Source of the DNA: Sphingomonas rosea
GTDB lineage: Bacteria > Pseudomonadota > Alphaproteobacteria > Sphingomonadales > Sphingomonadaceae
Length of the DNA: 64,000 nt
NCBI RefSeq assembly: GCF_039538065.1
Contig: NZ_BAABBR010000001.1
Span: 906,501 to 970,500, forward strand
Direction of reading: 5' to 3'
Shown: positions 43,389-54,341 of the stretch, piece by piece
Position numbering within the stretch: the stretch's first letter is position 1
How the letters are laid out: each line of letters begins with the position of its first letter
Translations under genes and position numbers: made by a program
Notes under the pieces: model-generated
Database searches by the model: none
Seen by the model: the letters and a program-made list of their open reading frames with translations, nothing else
Told to the model about the DNA's origin: nothing

Positions 43389-43534
43389 AGCGAAGTATGT
43401 AGTCCGACTTGCATGAGTGCGCAAGGCCATCGGAGTCCGAACAGAAAAAAGAAGACTAAGTTAGTGAGTTAACAGGATTCTTTCGAGTCGGATTGGGCGG
43501 GTTAGCGGAACGGTTTGGCTCGGTTCATGAGCTA

Positions 43535-44068
43535 TCACATCCGCTTCAACGTCGTCCGGTTGCGCACCAGCCACGCCTCTCCCTGATCGTCGATAAAGTC
43601 GACTTCCTTGAGCGTGACCATCGTGTCGCCGGTGCGCGTCGTGGTTTCGCGGAGGCGGGCGGGGCGGTTGTCGTCGGTGGCGGTCTGCTCGGCGACCAGG
43701 GTCCAGTTCGTGGCCGAGGCGGGACCGGGCTTGAGGGCGAGGCGGGCGGTGTCGAGGCTGACGTCCTTGCCCTTGCGGAAGCTCGCGCCGGTCTCGGTGA
43801 CCCCGTCCTTCGCCAGCATCGCAACGCCGGTGATGCGGACGATGCCGGTCCTGGGGCCGTCGTCGAAGTCGGCGGTGCGGATCTGCGTCACGCCGTCGCC
43901 CGCGTCGCGGATGTCGACCTTCATCGGCAGGCCGAACCAGGCGTCCGCCTGATAGTCGCGATATTCGAGCTTGCCCTCCCAGCGGCCGACCATGCTGGCG
44001 CGGGCCTCGGCGACGGTAAGGGGCGCGGCTTGCGCGAGGGCGGCGGCGGCGGCGAGGAGGAGGATCAT
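43535..44068 (-). CDS. Secreted protein of unknown function
   Basis: 177 aa from ATG 44068 (MILLLAAAAALAQAAPL signal peptide) with GGGAG 7 nt upstream; a TTG frame start at 44086 lacks that advantage. Mature region: VGRWEGKLEYRDYQADAWFG, PMKVDIRDAGDGVTQIRTAD, then beta-rich TLVAEQTATDDNRPARLRET and TRTGDTMVTLKEVDF, RNRTTLKRM. It resembles lipocalin-like 'GxWxGxLxY' periplasmic proteins; no named family recognised. Confidence 0.7.
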   Translation of the reverse strand: MILLLAAAAALAQAAPLTVAEARASMVGRWEGKLEYRDYQADAWFGLPMKVDIRDAGDGVTQIRTADFDDGPRTGIVRITGVAMLAKDGVTETGASFRKGKDVSLDTARLALKPGPASATNWTLVAEQTATDDNRPARLRETTTRTGDTMVTLKEVDFIDDQGEAWLVRNRTTLKRM

Positions 44069-44160
44069 TCGGCGTCTCCCGGACAAGGTGGGAGCGAGCC
44101 TAGGCGCGGTGGGGGCGGAGTCCAGCGCGGCTCGAGGGCCGGGTCGGGCCGGCGACCGAA

Positions 44161-44230
44161 CGTCCCTCGACTTCGCTTGGGACCAGCGGGGTGGGCGTGT
44201 CCCGTCCTTCGACTTCGCTCAGGACGAACG
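44161..44230. repeat. Two REP-like palindromic units
   Basis: Unit 1 (44162-44183) GTCCC-TCGACTTCGCTT-GGGAC and unit 2 (44204-44225) GTCCT-TCGACTTCGCTC-AGGAC share the core TCGACTTCGCT and each can fold into a short hairpin. The CCTTCGACTTCGCTCAGGAC element is one I know as a dispersed intergenic repeat in sphingomonads. It lies 30-100 bp after the 43535-44068 gene start and before the thiC terminator, a typical intergenic position. Confidence 0.65.
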
Positions 44231-44234
44231 AGTG

Positions 44235-44264
44235 CCCTCCCCGCGACTTTCGCGGCGGGGAGGG
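44235..44264 (-). terminator. Hairpin after thiC
   Basis: CCCTCCCCG (44235-44243) and CGGGGAGGG (44256-44264), extended inward by CG/CG, form a strong stem 7 bp from the thiC stop. No T-run on either strand. Confidence 0.55.
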
Positions 44265-44271
44265 AAGCTTG

Positions 44272-46152
<1,881 letters not shown>

Positions 46153-46187
46153 TCATTCCTCTCCATGCGGAGGGTCGACGTAGCGGC

Positions 46188-46280
46188 CGGCCCTCCCTAC
46201 GCCGGTGTGAGCCGGATCAGGTTCGACGGGTCGGAGGATGCAAAGCCTCCCTCTCAGCCCATGCAGGCTCCCCGGGGATG
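46188..46280 (-). promoter_or_regulatory. TPP riboswitch upstream of thiC
   Basis: Minus strand carries the THI-box landmarks in order: GGGGAGCC.., GGGCTGAGAGGGAGGC (CTGAGA), ACCCGTCGAACCTGATC (GAACCTGATC), CCGGCTCACACCGGCGTAGG and GGGA at the 3' side, ending about 40 bp before the thiC ATG. TPP binding would block thiC expression, probably by hiding the ribosome-binding site as no separate terminator is obvious. Confidence 0.93.
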
Positions 46281-46392
46281 GAGGCGTCTTAGGCGCAATC
46301 GCGCCGCCGCGCAGCAAGTTTCTGGCCGTTCGCGAGCGGGACCCGATCGGCGGCGTGCCGCGTTTGGGGCGGACAACAAAGGGAGAATCAAC

Positions 46393-46671
46393 ATGCGTGC
46401 TCTGATCCTGGTCGCCGGTGCGGCGCTGTCGCTCGCGGCCTGCGGCTCGAACAAGGATGCCGTCGACAATGCCGACGCCAACCTCATGACGATCGACAAC
46501 ACCGGCATGGACGCCAACATGGCGACACCGATGGATGCGAACATGATGGACGCGAACATGATGGGCGGTGCCGACGGCAACGCGATGACCAACGGCTCGA
46601 CCGAGGCCAACATGATGGCGAACGACATGAACACCAACGACCGCGACACGAACCTCGCCAACGGCATGTAA
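46393..46671 (+). CDS. Met/Asp/Asn-rich lipoprotein
   Basis: 92 aa. Lipoprotein signal RALILVAGAALSLAAC, then repeats: DNADANLMTIDNTGMDANMA, MDANMMDANMMGGADGNAMT, TEANMMANDMNTNDRDTNLA. Contains three DANM units and many M-M pairs, like the protein at 39929. Function unknown; a terminator follows. AAGGGAGAA precedes the ATG. Confidence 0.8.
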   Translation: MRALILVAGAALSLAACGSNKDAVDNADANLMTIDNTGMDANMATPMDANMMDANMMGGADGNAMTNGSTEANMMANDMNTNDRDTNLANGM

Positions 46672-46697
46672 GGCCGCGCGGGAACAATGGTTTCGAA

Positions 46698-46731
46698 GAG
46701 CGCTCGCCTCGCAAGGGGGCGGGCGCTTTTT
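46698..46731 (+). terminator. Terminator of the Met-rich lipoprotein gene
   Basis: AGCGCTCGCC and GGGCGGGCGCT around a short loop, followed by TTTTT (46726-46731). Lies 27 bp after the stop codon. Confidence 0.8.
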
Positions 46732-46807
46732 CGTGGCCTCGGCGCCATCGTCGGCGGTCATCCTTACGGCGCTGCAACCAACCTTATCGTCGCGGGTTCG
46801 GTTGGCC

Positions 46808-47605
46808 ATGACCAAGCTCATCCTTGCCGCCGCCGCCTCGGCCCTGCTCCTCCCCGCCGCCGCCCATGCGCAGGCCTATGTCGACGAGGGCAAGCCCGAC
46901 ATCCGCGTGCGGATCGGGCTCGGCGGGCAGGTGAAGCCCAAGTTCATCGGCTCGGACGAGGTCGACCTCGCGCCGCTGATCCGGGTGGCCGTCGCGCGCG
47001 GCGACGCCGATTTCCGCTTCTCGGCGCCCGACGACGGCTTCGGCGTCAATCTCGTGCGGTTCGGCGATCTCGCGCTCGGCGTCGCCGGCAATCTCCAGTC
47101 GGCGCGCAAGGACAAGGATGCCGGGATCGCGATCGGCAAGGTCGACCGGACGGTCGAGCTCGGCGGCTTCGCCGACTATCAATTCTCCGACAGTTTCCGG
47201 CTCCGCGCCGAGCTGCGCAAGGGTCTCGGCGGTCACGACGGCCTCGTCGGCCAGGTCGGCGCCGACGCGATCGTCCGGCAGGGCGACCATTACACGCTGT
47301 CGGTCGGCCCGCGCCTGCTGCTGTCGGACGGCCGCTACCAGCGCGCCTATTTCGGCGTCTCGCCCGAGGCGGCGGTCCGGACCGGGCTTCCGGTCTATCG
47401 CCCGAGCTCGGGGGTGTATGGCGTCGGCCTCGTCAGCGGGCTCGCCGGCCAGATCGGCAACGGCCCTTGGGGCATCGTCGGCTATGCGCGCTACGACCGG
47501 CTGGTCGGCGATGCGGGCAAGTCGCCCTTCATCCGCGGCTACGGCTCGCGCGACCAGATCGCGGGCGGCCTCGCCCTCAGCTACACCTTCCGGGTGAAGC
47601 GCTGA
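46808..47605 (+). CDS. MipA/OmpV family outer-membrane protein
   Basis: 265 aa. Signal peptide 1-21 (ends AAHAQAY). Beta-barrel of the MipA/OmpV family: VRIGLGGQVKPKFIGSDEVD (MipA start 'G.G....P.Y.GSD'), RFSAPDDGFGVNLVRFG, ELGGFADYQFSDSFRLRAEL, LRKGLGGHDGLVGQVGADAI, YTLSVGPRLLLSDGRYQRAY, FGVSPEAAVRTGLPVYRP and LVGDAGKSPFIR plus a C-terminal barrel strand. MipA scaffolds murein-synthesis enzymes; others are general porin-like proteins, so the precise role is open. Confidence 0.9.
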   Translation: MTKLILAAAASALLLPAAAHAQAYVDEGKPDIRVRIGLGGQVKPKFIGSDEVDLAPLIRVAVARGDADFRFSAPDDGFGVNLVRFGDLALGVAGNLQSARKDKDAGIAIGKVDRTVELGGFADYQFSDSFRLRAELRKGLGGHDGLVGQVGADAIVRQGDHYTLSVGPRLLLSDGRYQRAYFGVSPEAAVRTGLPVYRPSSGVYGVGLVSGLAGQIGNGPWGIVGYARYDRLVGDAGKSPFIRGYGSRDQIAGGLALSYTFRVKR

Positions 47606-47618
47606 GGGCGGCGCCCTC
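47604..47618. terminator. Short hairpin between mipA and fdxA
   Basis: GAGGGC (47604-47609) and GCCCTC (47613-47618), 6-bp stem beginning at the mipA stop, in the 22-bp convergent gap before fdxA. Confidence 0.35.
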
Positions 47619-47627
47619 GCCTAGGCC

Positions 47628-47966
47628 TCAGTCGCCCTCGCCGGGTTCGGGCGAGAAATAGGCGTCGTACTTGCCGTCCTTGCCCTTGAACTCGTCAGCG
47701 TCGGCCGGGCTGTCCTTCTTGCGGGTGATGTTCGGCCACTGCGCCGAGAAGGTCGAATTGAGTTCGAGCCACTTCTCGTTGCCGCTCTCGGTGTCGGGCA
47801 GGATCGCCTCGGCCGGGCACTCAGGCTCGCACACGCCGCAGTCGATGCACTCGTTGGGGTTGATGACGAGCATGTTCTCGCCCTCGTAGAAGCAATCGAC
47901 CGGACAGACCTCGACGCAGTCCATATACTTGCAGCGGATGCAGGCGTCGGTGACGACGTAGGTCAT
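47628..47966 (-). CDS. fdxA: 7Fe-type ferredoxin FdxA
   Basis: 112 aa. [20 protein letters not shown] and [20 protein letters not shown] give the two cluster motifs of a [3Fe-4S][4Fe-4S] ferredoxin, with the extra C-terminal extension ([20 protein letters not shown]) typical of the alphaproteobacterial FdxA. Electron carrier for unspecified reductases. Third in the helicase-S4-fdxA series, 32 bp after the S4 gene. Confidence 0.95.
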   Translation of the reverse strand: MTYVVTDACIRCKYMDCVEVCPVDCFYEGENMLVINPNECIDCGVCEPECPAEAILPDTESGNEKWLELNSTFSAQWPNITRKKDSPADADEFKGKDGKYDAYFSPEPGEGD

Positions 47967-47998
47967 GGGTCTTCTCGCTCCTGTTGTTGAGGCAAGCG

Positions 47999-48271
47999 CT
48001 ATTGCGGGCCGCTGCCGTCGTCAACGCCGAGCTCGGCATAATGCGACCGGGCTTCGGGCGCGGGTCCGCGCCGCTCGGGCAAGCCGAGCACCCGGATGAC
48101 CCGGATCGCGCCCCTCAGCGGCAGGGTGATGGTCGAGCCGACGCGGACGATTTCGGAGGTCTTCTCGACCCGGCGGCCGTCGATCCGGGTGCGGCCTTCC
48201 GCGATCAGCGCCTGCGCCATGGTGCGCGACTTCAACAGGCGGATGCAGAACAGATATTTGTCGAGGCGCAT
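47999..48271 (-). CDS. hslR: S4-domain RNA-binding protein (Hsp15-like)
   Basis: 90 aa from ATG 48271: [50 protein letters not shown]. This is an S4 alpha-L domain of the Hsp15/HslR group (RLDKWLW..R..KTR..A...I..G.V..NG......S..V..GD...). Hsp15 rescues stalled 50S subunits carrying nascent chain. It starts 5 bp after the helicase stop, so co-transcribed with it. Confidence 0.88.
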   Translation of the reverse strand: MRLDKYLFCIRLLKSRTMAQALIAEGRTRIDGRRVEKTSEIVRVGSTITLPLRGAIRVIRVLGLPERRGPAPEARSHYAELGVDDGSGPQ

Positions 48272-48276
48272 GGGCC

Positions 48277-50784
48277 CTAGCGCTTGAGACCGGCGAGGGC
48301 GGCGAAGGCGTTGCCGGGGCGGGCGGGAGCCGGCCGGGCGCGGGTGCGCGGGCGGGTGCCGCGCCAGTGCCAGGCGCTGTCGGTCTGGCGGAAGCCGACC
48401 TCGGCCATCAGCGCGGCGAGCGCCGTCTCCGACAGGCCGAGCGAAGTGACGAGGTCGCGGTCGACCGGCTCGAGCGGGGTGCCGGCGGGACGCTCGGCGG
48501 CGCGGGCCTGGTGGGCGAAGGCGGCGAGGCGGTCGGCGAGGTCGACCCGGAGCCAGGTCTCGCCCAGCCGGCGATAGGCGAGCGCCGCACCGTTGCGATC
48601 GGAAGCGCCGTCGAGCGTCGCGGCGCCGGGCCGGGGGAGCGCGGGCATCGGCCGGCCGGCGCGGACCGCGAGGAGGGCCGCCCGCCAGCGCTGCGCCTCG
48701 GGCTTCATCAGCGAGGTCGCGAAGACGTCGAGCGCGCCGAGCCGGACCCGGAGCTTGTGCAGCGCGGCGCGCATCGGCCGGTCGAGCTGGCCGATCGGCT
48801 CGGCCAAGGCGCGGCGGGGCATGAGGCCGCCGGCGTCGTAGAGCATGGCGGTGAGCGCGCGGACCGGGGCGCCGAGGTGGCGGTCGGTGGACGCGGCGCC
48901 GAGGCGGACAAGGTCGCCGCAATGGCGCTGGACCTGCCGCTCGAGCCAGGCTTCCATCCGCGCGCGGAGCTCGGCGCGAGCGGGAGCGGACAGCCGGTCG
49001 AGCGCGCGGGCAGTGCGCAGCGCGGGCTCGGTCAGGCTCCGGCCGGGCGCGAGGCGCGCGAGGAGATGACCGTCGGCGGCGATCCCGATGTCGCCGCCCG
49101 CCGGCGCGAACAGGGTGAAGCGCTGGTCCTCGTCGGCGCAGAGCGCGCGGGCGCGGCGGTCGAGTTCGTCGCCCAGCCGGCGCTCGGCCGCGGCGAGGAG
49201 CAGGCGCTTGTCGGCAAGCCGGGCGGCGGGATCGACCTTGAACTCGAAGCCGGTGAGGTGGCCGATCGGCTCGGGGCCAACGCTGACTTCGCCGTCGGCG
49301 GCGACGGTGACGGGCAGCGCATCGGCCCCGCGCGCGCCGATGTCGCGGACGAGGACGGCGGTGCGGCGGTCGACGAAGCGCTGGGTCAGCCGCTCGTGGA
49401 GCGCATCGGACAGGCGCGCCTCGACCTGGCGGGTGCGCTCGGCCCATTTGGCGGGGTCGGCGAGCCAGTCCGAGCGGTGCGCGATATAGGCCCAGCTGCG
49501 CACCCCCGCGAGGCGGTCGGCGAGCGCCTCGATGTCGCCCGAGACATTGTCGAGCCGCGAGACTTCGGCCGCGAACCAGTCCTGCGCGAGATGCCCGCCG
49601 TCGGCGATGTAGCCGAACACCCGCCGGACCATCCGGGCGTGGTGCATCGGACCGACCTTCCGGAAATCGGGCAGGCCGCACGCTGCCCACAGCCGCCGCG
49701 CGGCGATCCCCTTGCGGTCGGCGATGGCGGGATCCTCGGCGATGAGCTTCAGCACCGCGAGATCGATCGCGAGCGGCGCGGAGCGCAGGACGGGATCTTC
49801 GCTACGCATCTCGAGGCTCCGGATCAGCGCGGTGACGTCGGTGAAGTCGAGGTCGCTGTTGCGCCAGTAGAGGTGATCGAGGGGGCGGAAGCGATGCTCC
49901 TCGATCGCGTTGATCTCCTCGTCGGTGAAGGCCGGACCGTTGTCGCCGCCGAGCCCCAGCGTCCCGAAGGTGCCGTCGCGCTGGTGGCGGCCCGCGCGGC
50001 CGGCGATCTGCGCCATCTCGGGGATGGTGAGGCGGCGCTCGCGGCGGCCGTCGAACTTCTCGAGGCCGGCGAAGGCGACATGGGCGACGTCCATGTTGAG
50101 GCCCATGCCGACCGCATCGGTGGCGACGAGATAATCGACCTCCCCGCGCTGGAACATCGCGACCTGCGCGTTGCGGGTGGCGGGCGAAAGCGCGCCCATC
50201 ACCACCGCCGCCCCGCCCTTGAAGCGACGAAGCATCTCGGCGAGCGCGTAGACCTGCTCGGCCGAGAAGGCGACGATGGCCGAGCGCGGGGGGAGCCGCG
50301 ACAGCTTGACCGACCCGGCGTAGCGCAGGGTCGAGAAGCGCGGCCGGCTGACGATCTCGGCCTCGGGGATGAGCTCGCGCACCATCGGCTTCAAGGTCGC
50401 CGAGCCGAGGATCAAAGTCTCCTCGCGGCCGCGGGCGCGGAGCATCCGGTCGGTGAAGACGTGGCCGCGCTCGGGATCGGTGCCGAGCTGCGCCTCGTCG
50501 ATCGCGCAGAAGGCATGGTCCTGGTCGGTCGGCATGCTCTCGACGGTCGACAGCCAGTAGCGCGCCTTGGGCGGCACGATCCGCTCCTCTCCGGTCAGCA
50601 GCGCGACCGAGGCCTCGCCCTTCAGCGTGACGACCCGGTCGTAGACCTCGCGGGCGAGCAGCCGCAGCGGGAAGCCGATGACCCCCGACGAATGGGCGCA
50701 CATCCGCTCGATCGCCAAGTGGGTCTTGCCGGTGTTGGTGGGCCCGAGGACGGCCCGGATGATGCCGTCATTACGCGCGGCCAT
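48277..50784 (-). CDS. Suv3-like DEAD-box/helicase-related RNA helicase
   Basis: 835 aa. Motif I AVLGPTNTGKTHLAIERMCA (GPTNSGKT-like), GFPLRLLAREVYDR, motif II CAIDEAQLGTDPERGHVFTD, motif III LILGSATLKPMV, motif IV region SAIVAFSAEQVYALAEML, motif V YLVATDAVGMGLNMDVAHVA (DAxGMGLN) and motif VI MAQIAGRAGRHQRDGTFG. Same architecture as mitochondrial SUV3, a 3'-5' RNA/DNA helicase working with a degradosome; the C-terminal 400 residues are Ala/Arg-rich. ATG 50784 chosen; 50793 is also possible. Alphaproteobacteria often place it next to S4, fdxA and carD. Confidence 0.92.
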   Translation of the reverse strand: MAARNDGIIRAVLGPTNTGKTHLAIERMCAHSSGVIGFPLRLLAREVYDRVVTLKGEASVALLTGEERIVPPKARYWLSTVESMPTDQDHAFCAIDEAQLGTDPERGHVFTDRMLRARGREETLILGSATLKPMVRELIPEAEIVSRPRFSTLRYAGSVKLSRLPPRSAIVAFSAEQVYALAEMLRRFKGGAAVVMGALSPATRNAQVAMFQRGEVDYLVATDAVGMGLNMDVAHVAFAGLEKFDGRRERRLTIPEMAQIAGRAGRHQRDGTFGTLGLGGDNGPAFTDEEINAIEEHRFRPLDHLYWRNSDLDFTDVTALIRSLEMRSEDPVLRSAPLAIDLAVLKLIAEDPAIADRKGIAARRLWAACGLPDFRKVGPMHHARMVRRVFGYIADGGHLAQDWFAAEVSRLDNVSGDIEALADRLAGVRSWAYIAHRSDWLADPAKWAERTRQVEARLSDALHERLTQRFVDRRTAVLVRDIGARGADALPVTVAADGEVSVGPEPIGHLTGFEFKVDPAARLADKRLLLAAAERRLGDELDRRARALCADEDQRFTLFAPAGGDIGIAADGHLLARLAPGRSLTEPALRTARALDRLSAPARAELRARMEAWLERQVQRHCGDLVRLGAASTDRHLGAPVRALTAMLYDAGGLMPRRALAEPIGQLDRPMRAALHKLRVRLGALDVFATSLMKPEAQRWRAALLAVRAGRPMPALPRPGAATLDGASDRNGAALAYRRLGETWLRVDLADRLAAFAHQARAAERPAGTPLEPVDRDLVTSLGLSETALAALMAEVGFRQTDSAWHWRGTRPRTRARPAPARPGNAFAALAGLKR

Positions 50785-50882
50785 GGGTCCCATGTTGGCA
50801 GCAACGCCGCGGCGCGCAAGTCGGCGCGTCATCGTTTCGTCGCTTAGCCCCGCGTTAACCTTGTTGGGCGAGAAGGGCGGGG

Positions 50883-52301
50883 ATGTTTCAGTCGCCTCGT
50901 CCCCTGGTTGCCGCCGCGCCGCTTCCGGCGTTCGGACGGGCGGCTGCGCTGAAGCCGCCGCGGCCGCCGTTCCGGCTGGTGGTGGATCTCACGCAGGCGC
51001 CGTTCAGCCGGACCTGGTGGCGCGGGGCGGCGACGCTCCTTGCGCTGATCGCGGGGGTGATCCAGCTCGCGCCGACGATCGAGCCGCTCCCCGCGGGCAT
51101 TCCCGAAGCCGCCGGGGCCGACCAGGCGCGGCAGGAGGCGGCGCTCGGCCTCGCCCCGCTCGGCGCGGGCTCGCGTACCGGCATGACGATGGGCGAAGGC
51201 CCGCTCGCGCGCCCGATCGCCAGCGCGCCGCTGCGCCAGAGCCGCAGCCTCGACCTCGTCTTCGCGGCCGGCGACGACATGGTTGCGCTGCTGACCCGCA
51301 ACGGCGTCAGCCAGTCCGATGCGGTCCGGGCCGCGAGCCTGGTCCGGGCCGAGGGCGCGGTGCCGCCCGCCGGGACCACCTTGTCGCTGCGGCTCGGGAC
51401 CCCCGACGCGGCGGGACGGCGGCCGCTCGACGAACTGCATTTCCGCGCCCGGCTCGATCTCGAGCTGACGATCCTCCGCGCCGGCGATGGTCTCGCCGCC
51501 AGCCGCAAGGCGCTGGCGATCGACCGCACGCCCTTGCGCATCCGCGGCAGCGCGGGCGGGGGGCTCTACTGGGCGCTGCGCTCGGCGGGGGCGAGCCCGC
51601 AACAGGCAGCGGACTATCTCCAGGCGATCGGCGACCGGCTCGACGTCGGGAGCGAGGTCGCCGCGACCGACCGCTTCGAACTCGTCATCGCGCAGGCCCG
51701 GACCGCCAGCGGCGAGGCCAATGCCGGTCCGCTGCTCTATGCGCGGCTCGACCGCTCGGGCGGTGCGCCGATCAGCCTCGTGCGCTGGCCCGTGAGGGGC
51801 CAGCTCGCCTGGCTCGACGAGGCGACCGCGCCCGAGCCGACCCGGAGCGGGCTGCTGCGCCCGGTCGATGGGCCGATCACCTCGGGCTTCGGGTCGCGCA
51901 TGCACCCGATCCTGCACTTCCTGCGGATGCACAAGGGGATCGATTTCGGCGCGCCGATGGGGGCCCCGATCGTCGCCGCCGCCGACGGCCAGGTGATCCG
52001 TGCTGGCTGGGCCGGGGGCTATGGCCGCCAAATCCGGATCGCGCATGCGGGCGGGCTGGTCACCACCTACAACCACATGAGCGGCATGGTCGCGTCCGAG
52101 GGCAGCGTCGTCCACCGGGGCCAGTTGATCGGCTATGTCGGCTCGAGCGGACTCTCGACCGGCCCGCATCTTCACTACGAAGTCCTCAAGGACGGGGTGC
52201 CGGTCAATCCGCTCGGCGTGACCTTCGTCACCCGTCCGATCGTCGACGCGGGGCTGATGGCGGCCCTGCGGGCACGGGTGAGGGCGCTGCGCGGCGTCTG
52301 A
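50883..52301 (+). CDS. M23-family peptidoglycan metallopeptidase
   Basis: 472 aa. N-terminal membrane anchor (about 48-65, AATLLALIAGVIQLAP), an OapA/LysM-like middle region (LDLVFAAGDDMVALLTRNGV), and a C-terminal LytM domain: PITSGFGSRMHPILHFLRMH, KGIDFGAPMGAPIVAAADG (H and D zinc ligands in HKGIDF), YNHMSGM and GLSTGPHLHYEVLKDGVPVN (HxH). All four catalytic ligands are present, so an active DD-endopeptidase acting on septal or side-wall murein is likely. Followed after 124 bp by mreB on the same strand. Confidence 0.92.
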   Translation: MFQSPRPLVAAAPLPAFGRAAALKPPRPPFRLVVDLTQAPFSRTWWRGAATLLALIAGVIQLAPTIEPLPAGIPEAAGADQARQEAALGLAPLGAGSRTGMTMGEGPLARPIASAPLRQSRSLDLVFAAGDDMVALLTRNGVSQSDAVRAASLVRAEGAVPPAGTTLSLRLGTPDAAGRRPLDELHFRARLDLELTILRAGDGLAASRKALAIDRTPLRIRGSAGGGLYWALRSAGASPQQAADYLQAIGDRLDVGSEVAATDRFELVIAQARTASGEANAGPLLYARLDRSGGAPISLVRWPVRGQLAWLDEATAPEPTRSGLLRPVDGPITSGFGSRMHPILHFLRMHKGIDFGAPMGAPIVAAADGQVIRAGWAGGYGRQIRIAHAGGLVTTYNHMSGMVASEGSVVHRGQLIGYVGSSGLSTGPHLHYEVLKDGVPVNPLGVTFVTRPIVDAGLMAALRARVRALRGV

Positions 52302-52359
52302 ATGCCACGGCCTGGCGCAAGTGTCGAACGCATCACGCTTAATCGCAGTTAACCACTAG

Positions 52360-53463
<1,104 letters not shown>

Positions 53464-53467
53464 GCCG

Positions 53468-54235
53468 TCAGGTCGCGGCGAGGATCAGCGCGGCGGCCTT
53501 GTCGGGCTCGTCCCACATCGGGAAGTGGCCGCTGTGGTCGAACCAGTGGAGTCGCGCGCCCGGAAAGGCCGCGAGCGCACGGTTCGCCTGAACCGGCAGG
53601 CAGAGGCGATCGTGGCGTCCCCAGCCGATCGTCACCGGCCCCGACGCGGCGGGACCGGTCTGGGCGGCACCGTCGGCAAGATCGCGGATCAGGGGCTCGG
53701 CGGTCTTCGTCCGGGCGAGGCCGACGAGTTCATGCGCGACGAACCCGCCGTCGAGCGCCCATGGCCGGGCCGACAATTGCGCGAGGAGCGCGCTTCGGCC
53801 GACGGGATTGCGGGCGAGCGGGCGGACGTTGCTGCCGAGCGCGCGAAGCAGCTTCACCGAGCCGAGCAGGGTCGTCTTGACGAGCGTTCGCTCCCAGCCC
53901 TCCCAGAAACCGCCGGGATCGAGCGCGACCACGGGCCCGCTCACGCCGCGCCGCGCCATCTCGAGGACCAGCCGTGCGCCGAGCGAACTGCCGACCATCG
54001 CGACGCCCTTGAGGTCGCTCTCGCCGAGCCACGCGTCCAGGCTCCGCGCAAGCCCCGCGAAGGTCCCCGAGTCGGGCTCGGCCTGGCTCGCACCATGACC
54101 GGGCAGGTCGATGAGGATGAGCTCGCGGTCCGGAACCAGCGACAGGATCGGGTTCCAGGCCGCGCGTGAGCTGCCCAAGCCGTGGACGAGGAGAAGCGGT
54201 TTGCCGCTCCCGCGGCGCTCGAAGGTGATGGTCAT
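53468..54235 (-). CDS. Alpha/beta hydrolase
   Basis: 255 aa. Classical fold: ITFERRGSGKPLLLVHGLGS (HG oxyanion turn), ILIDLPGHGASQAEPDSGTF, VAMVGSSLGARLVLEMARRG (nucleophile elbow GSSLG), WGRHDRLCLPVQANRALAAF (catalytic Asp strand) and WFDHSGHFPMWDEPDKA (catalytic His, SGH). No signal peptide, so cytoplasmic. Substrate cannot be read from sequence; similar enzymes act on lactones or esters. Confidence 0.88.
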   Translation of the reverse strand: MTITFERRGSGKPLLLVHGLGSSRAAWNPILSLVPDRELILIDLPGHGASQAEPDSGTFAGLARSLDAWLGESDLKGVAMVGSSLGARLVLEMARRGVSGPVVALDPGGFWEGWERTLVKTTLLGSVKLLRALGSNVRPLARNPVGRSALLAQLSARPWALDGGFVAHELVGLARTKTAEPLIRDLADGAAQTGPAASGPVTIGWGRHDRLCLPVQANRALAAFPGARLHWFDHSGHFPMWDEPDKAAALILAAT

Positions 54236-54341
54236 GGGGCGGCAACGAACGGCACCGGCAATCGGACTGCCCTTGCCCCGGATTCATTGTCGCGACCGGC
54301 GCGGAGGAGTATTGGCGGGCTGCTCACAAGGGAGCAGGGCA

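Noticed and set aside
48367..50847. An 826-codon open frame on the plus strand opposite the helicase gene
   Set aside because: Antisense shadow: in GC-rich codon-biased genes the complementary frame stays open. The translation is rich in Arg/Glu/Asp/Gly with no recognisable motif, whereas the minus strand has all helicase motifs.
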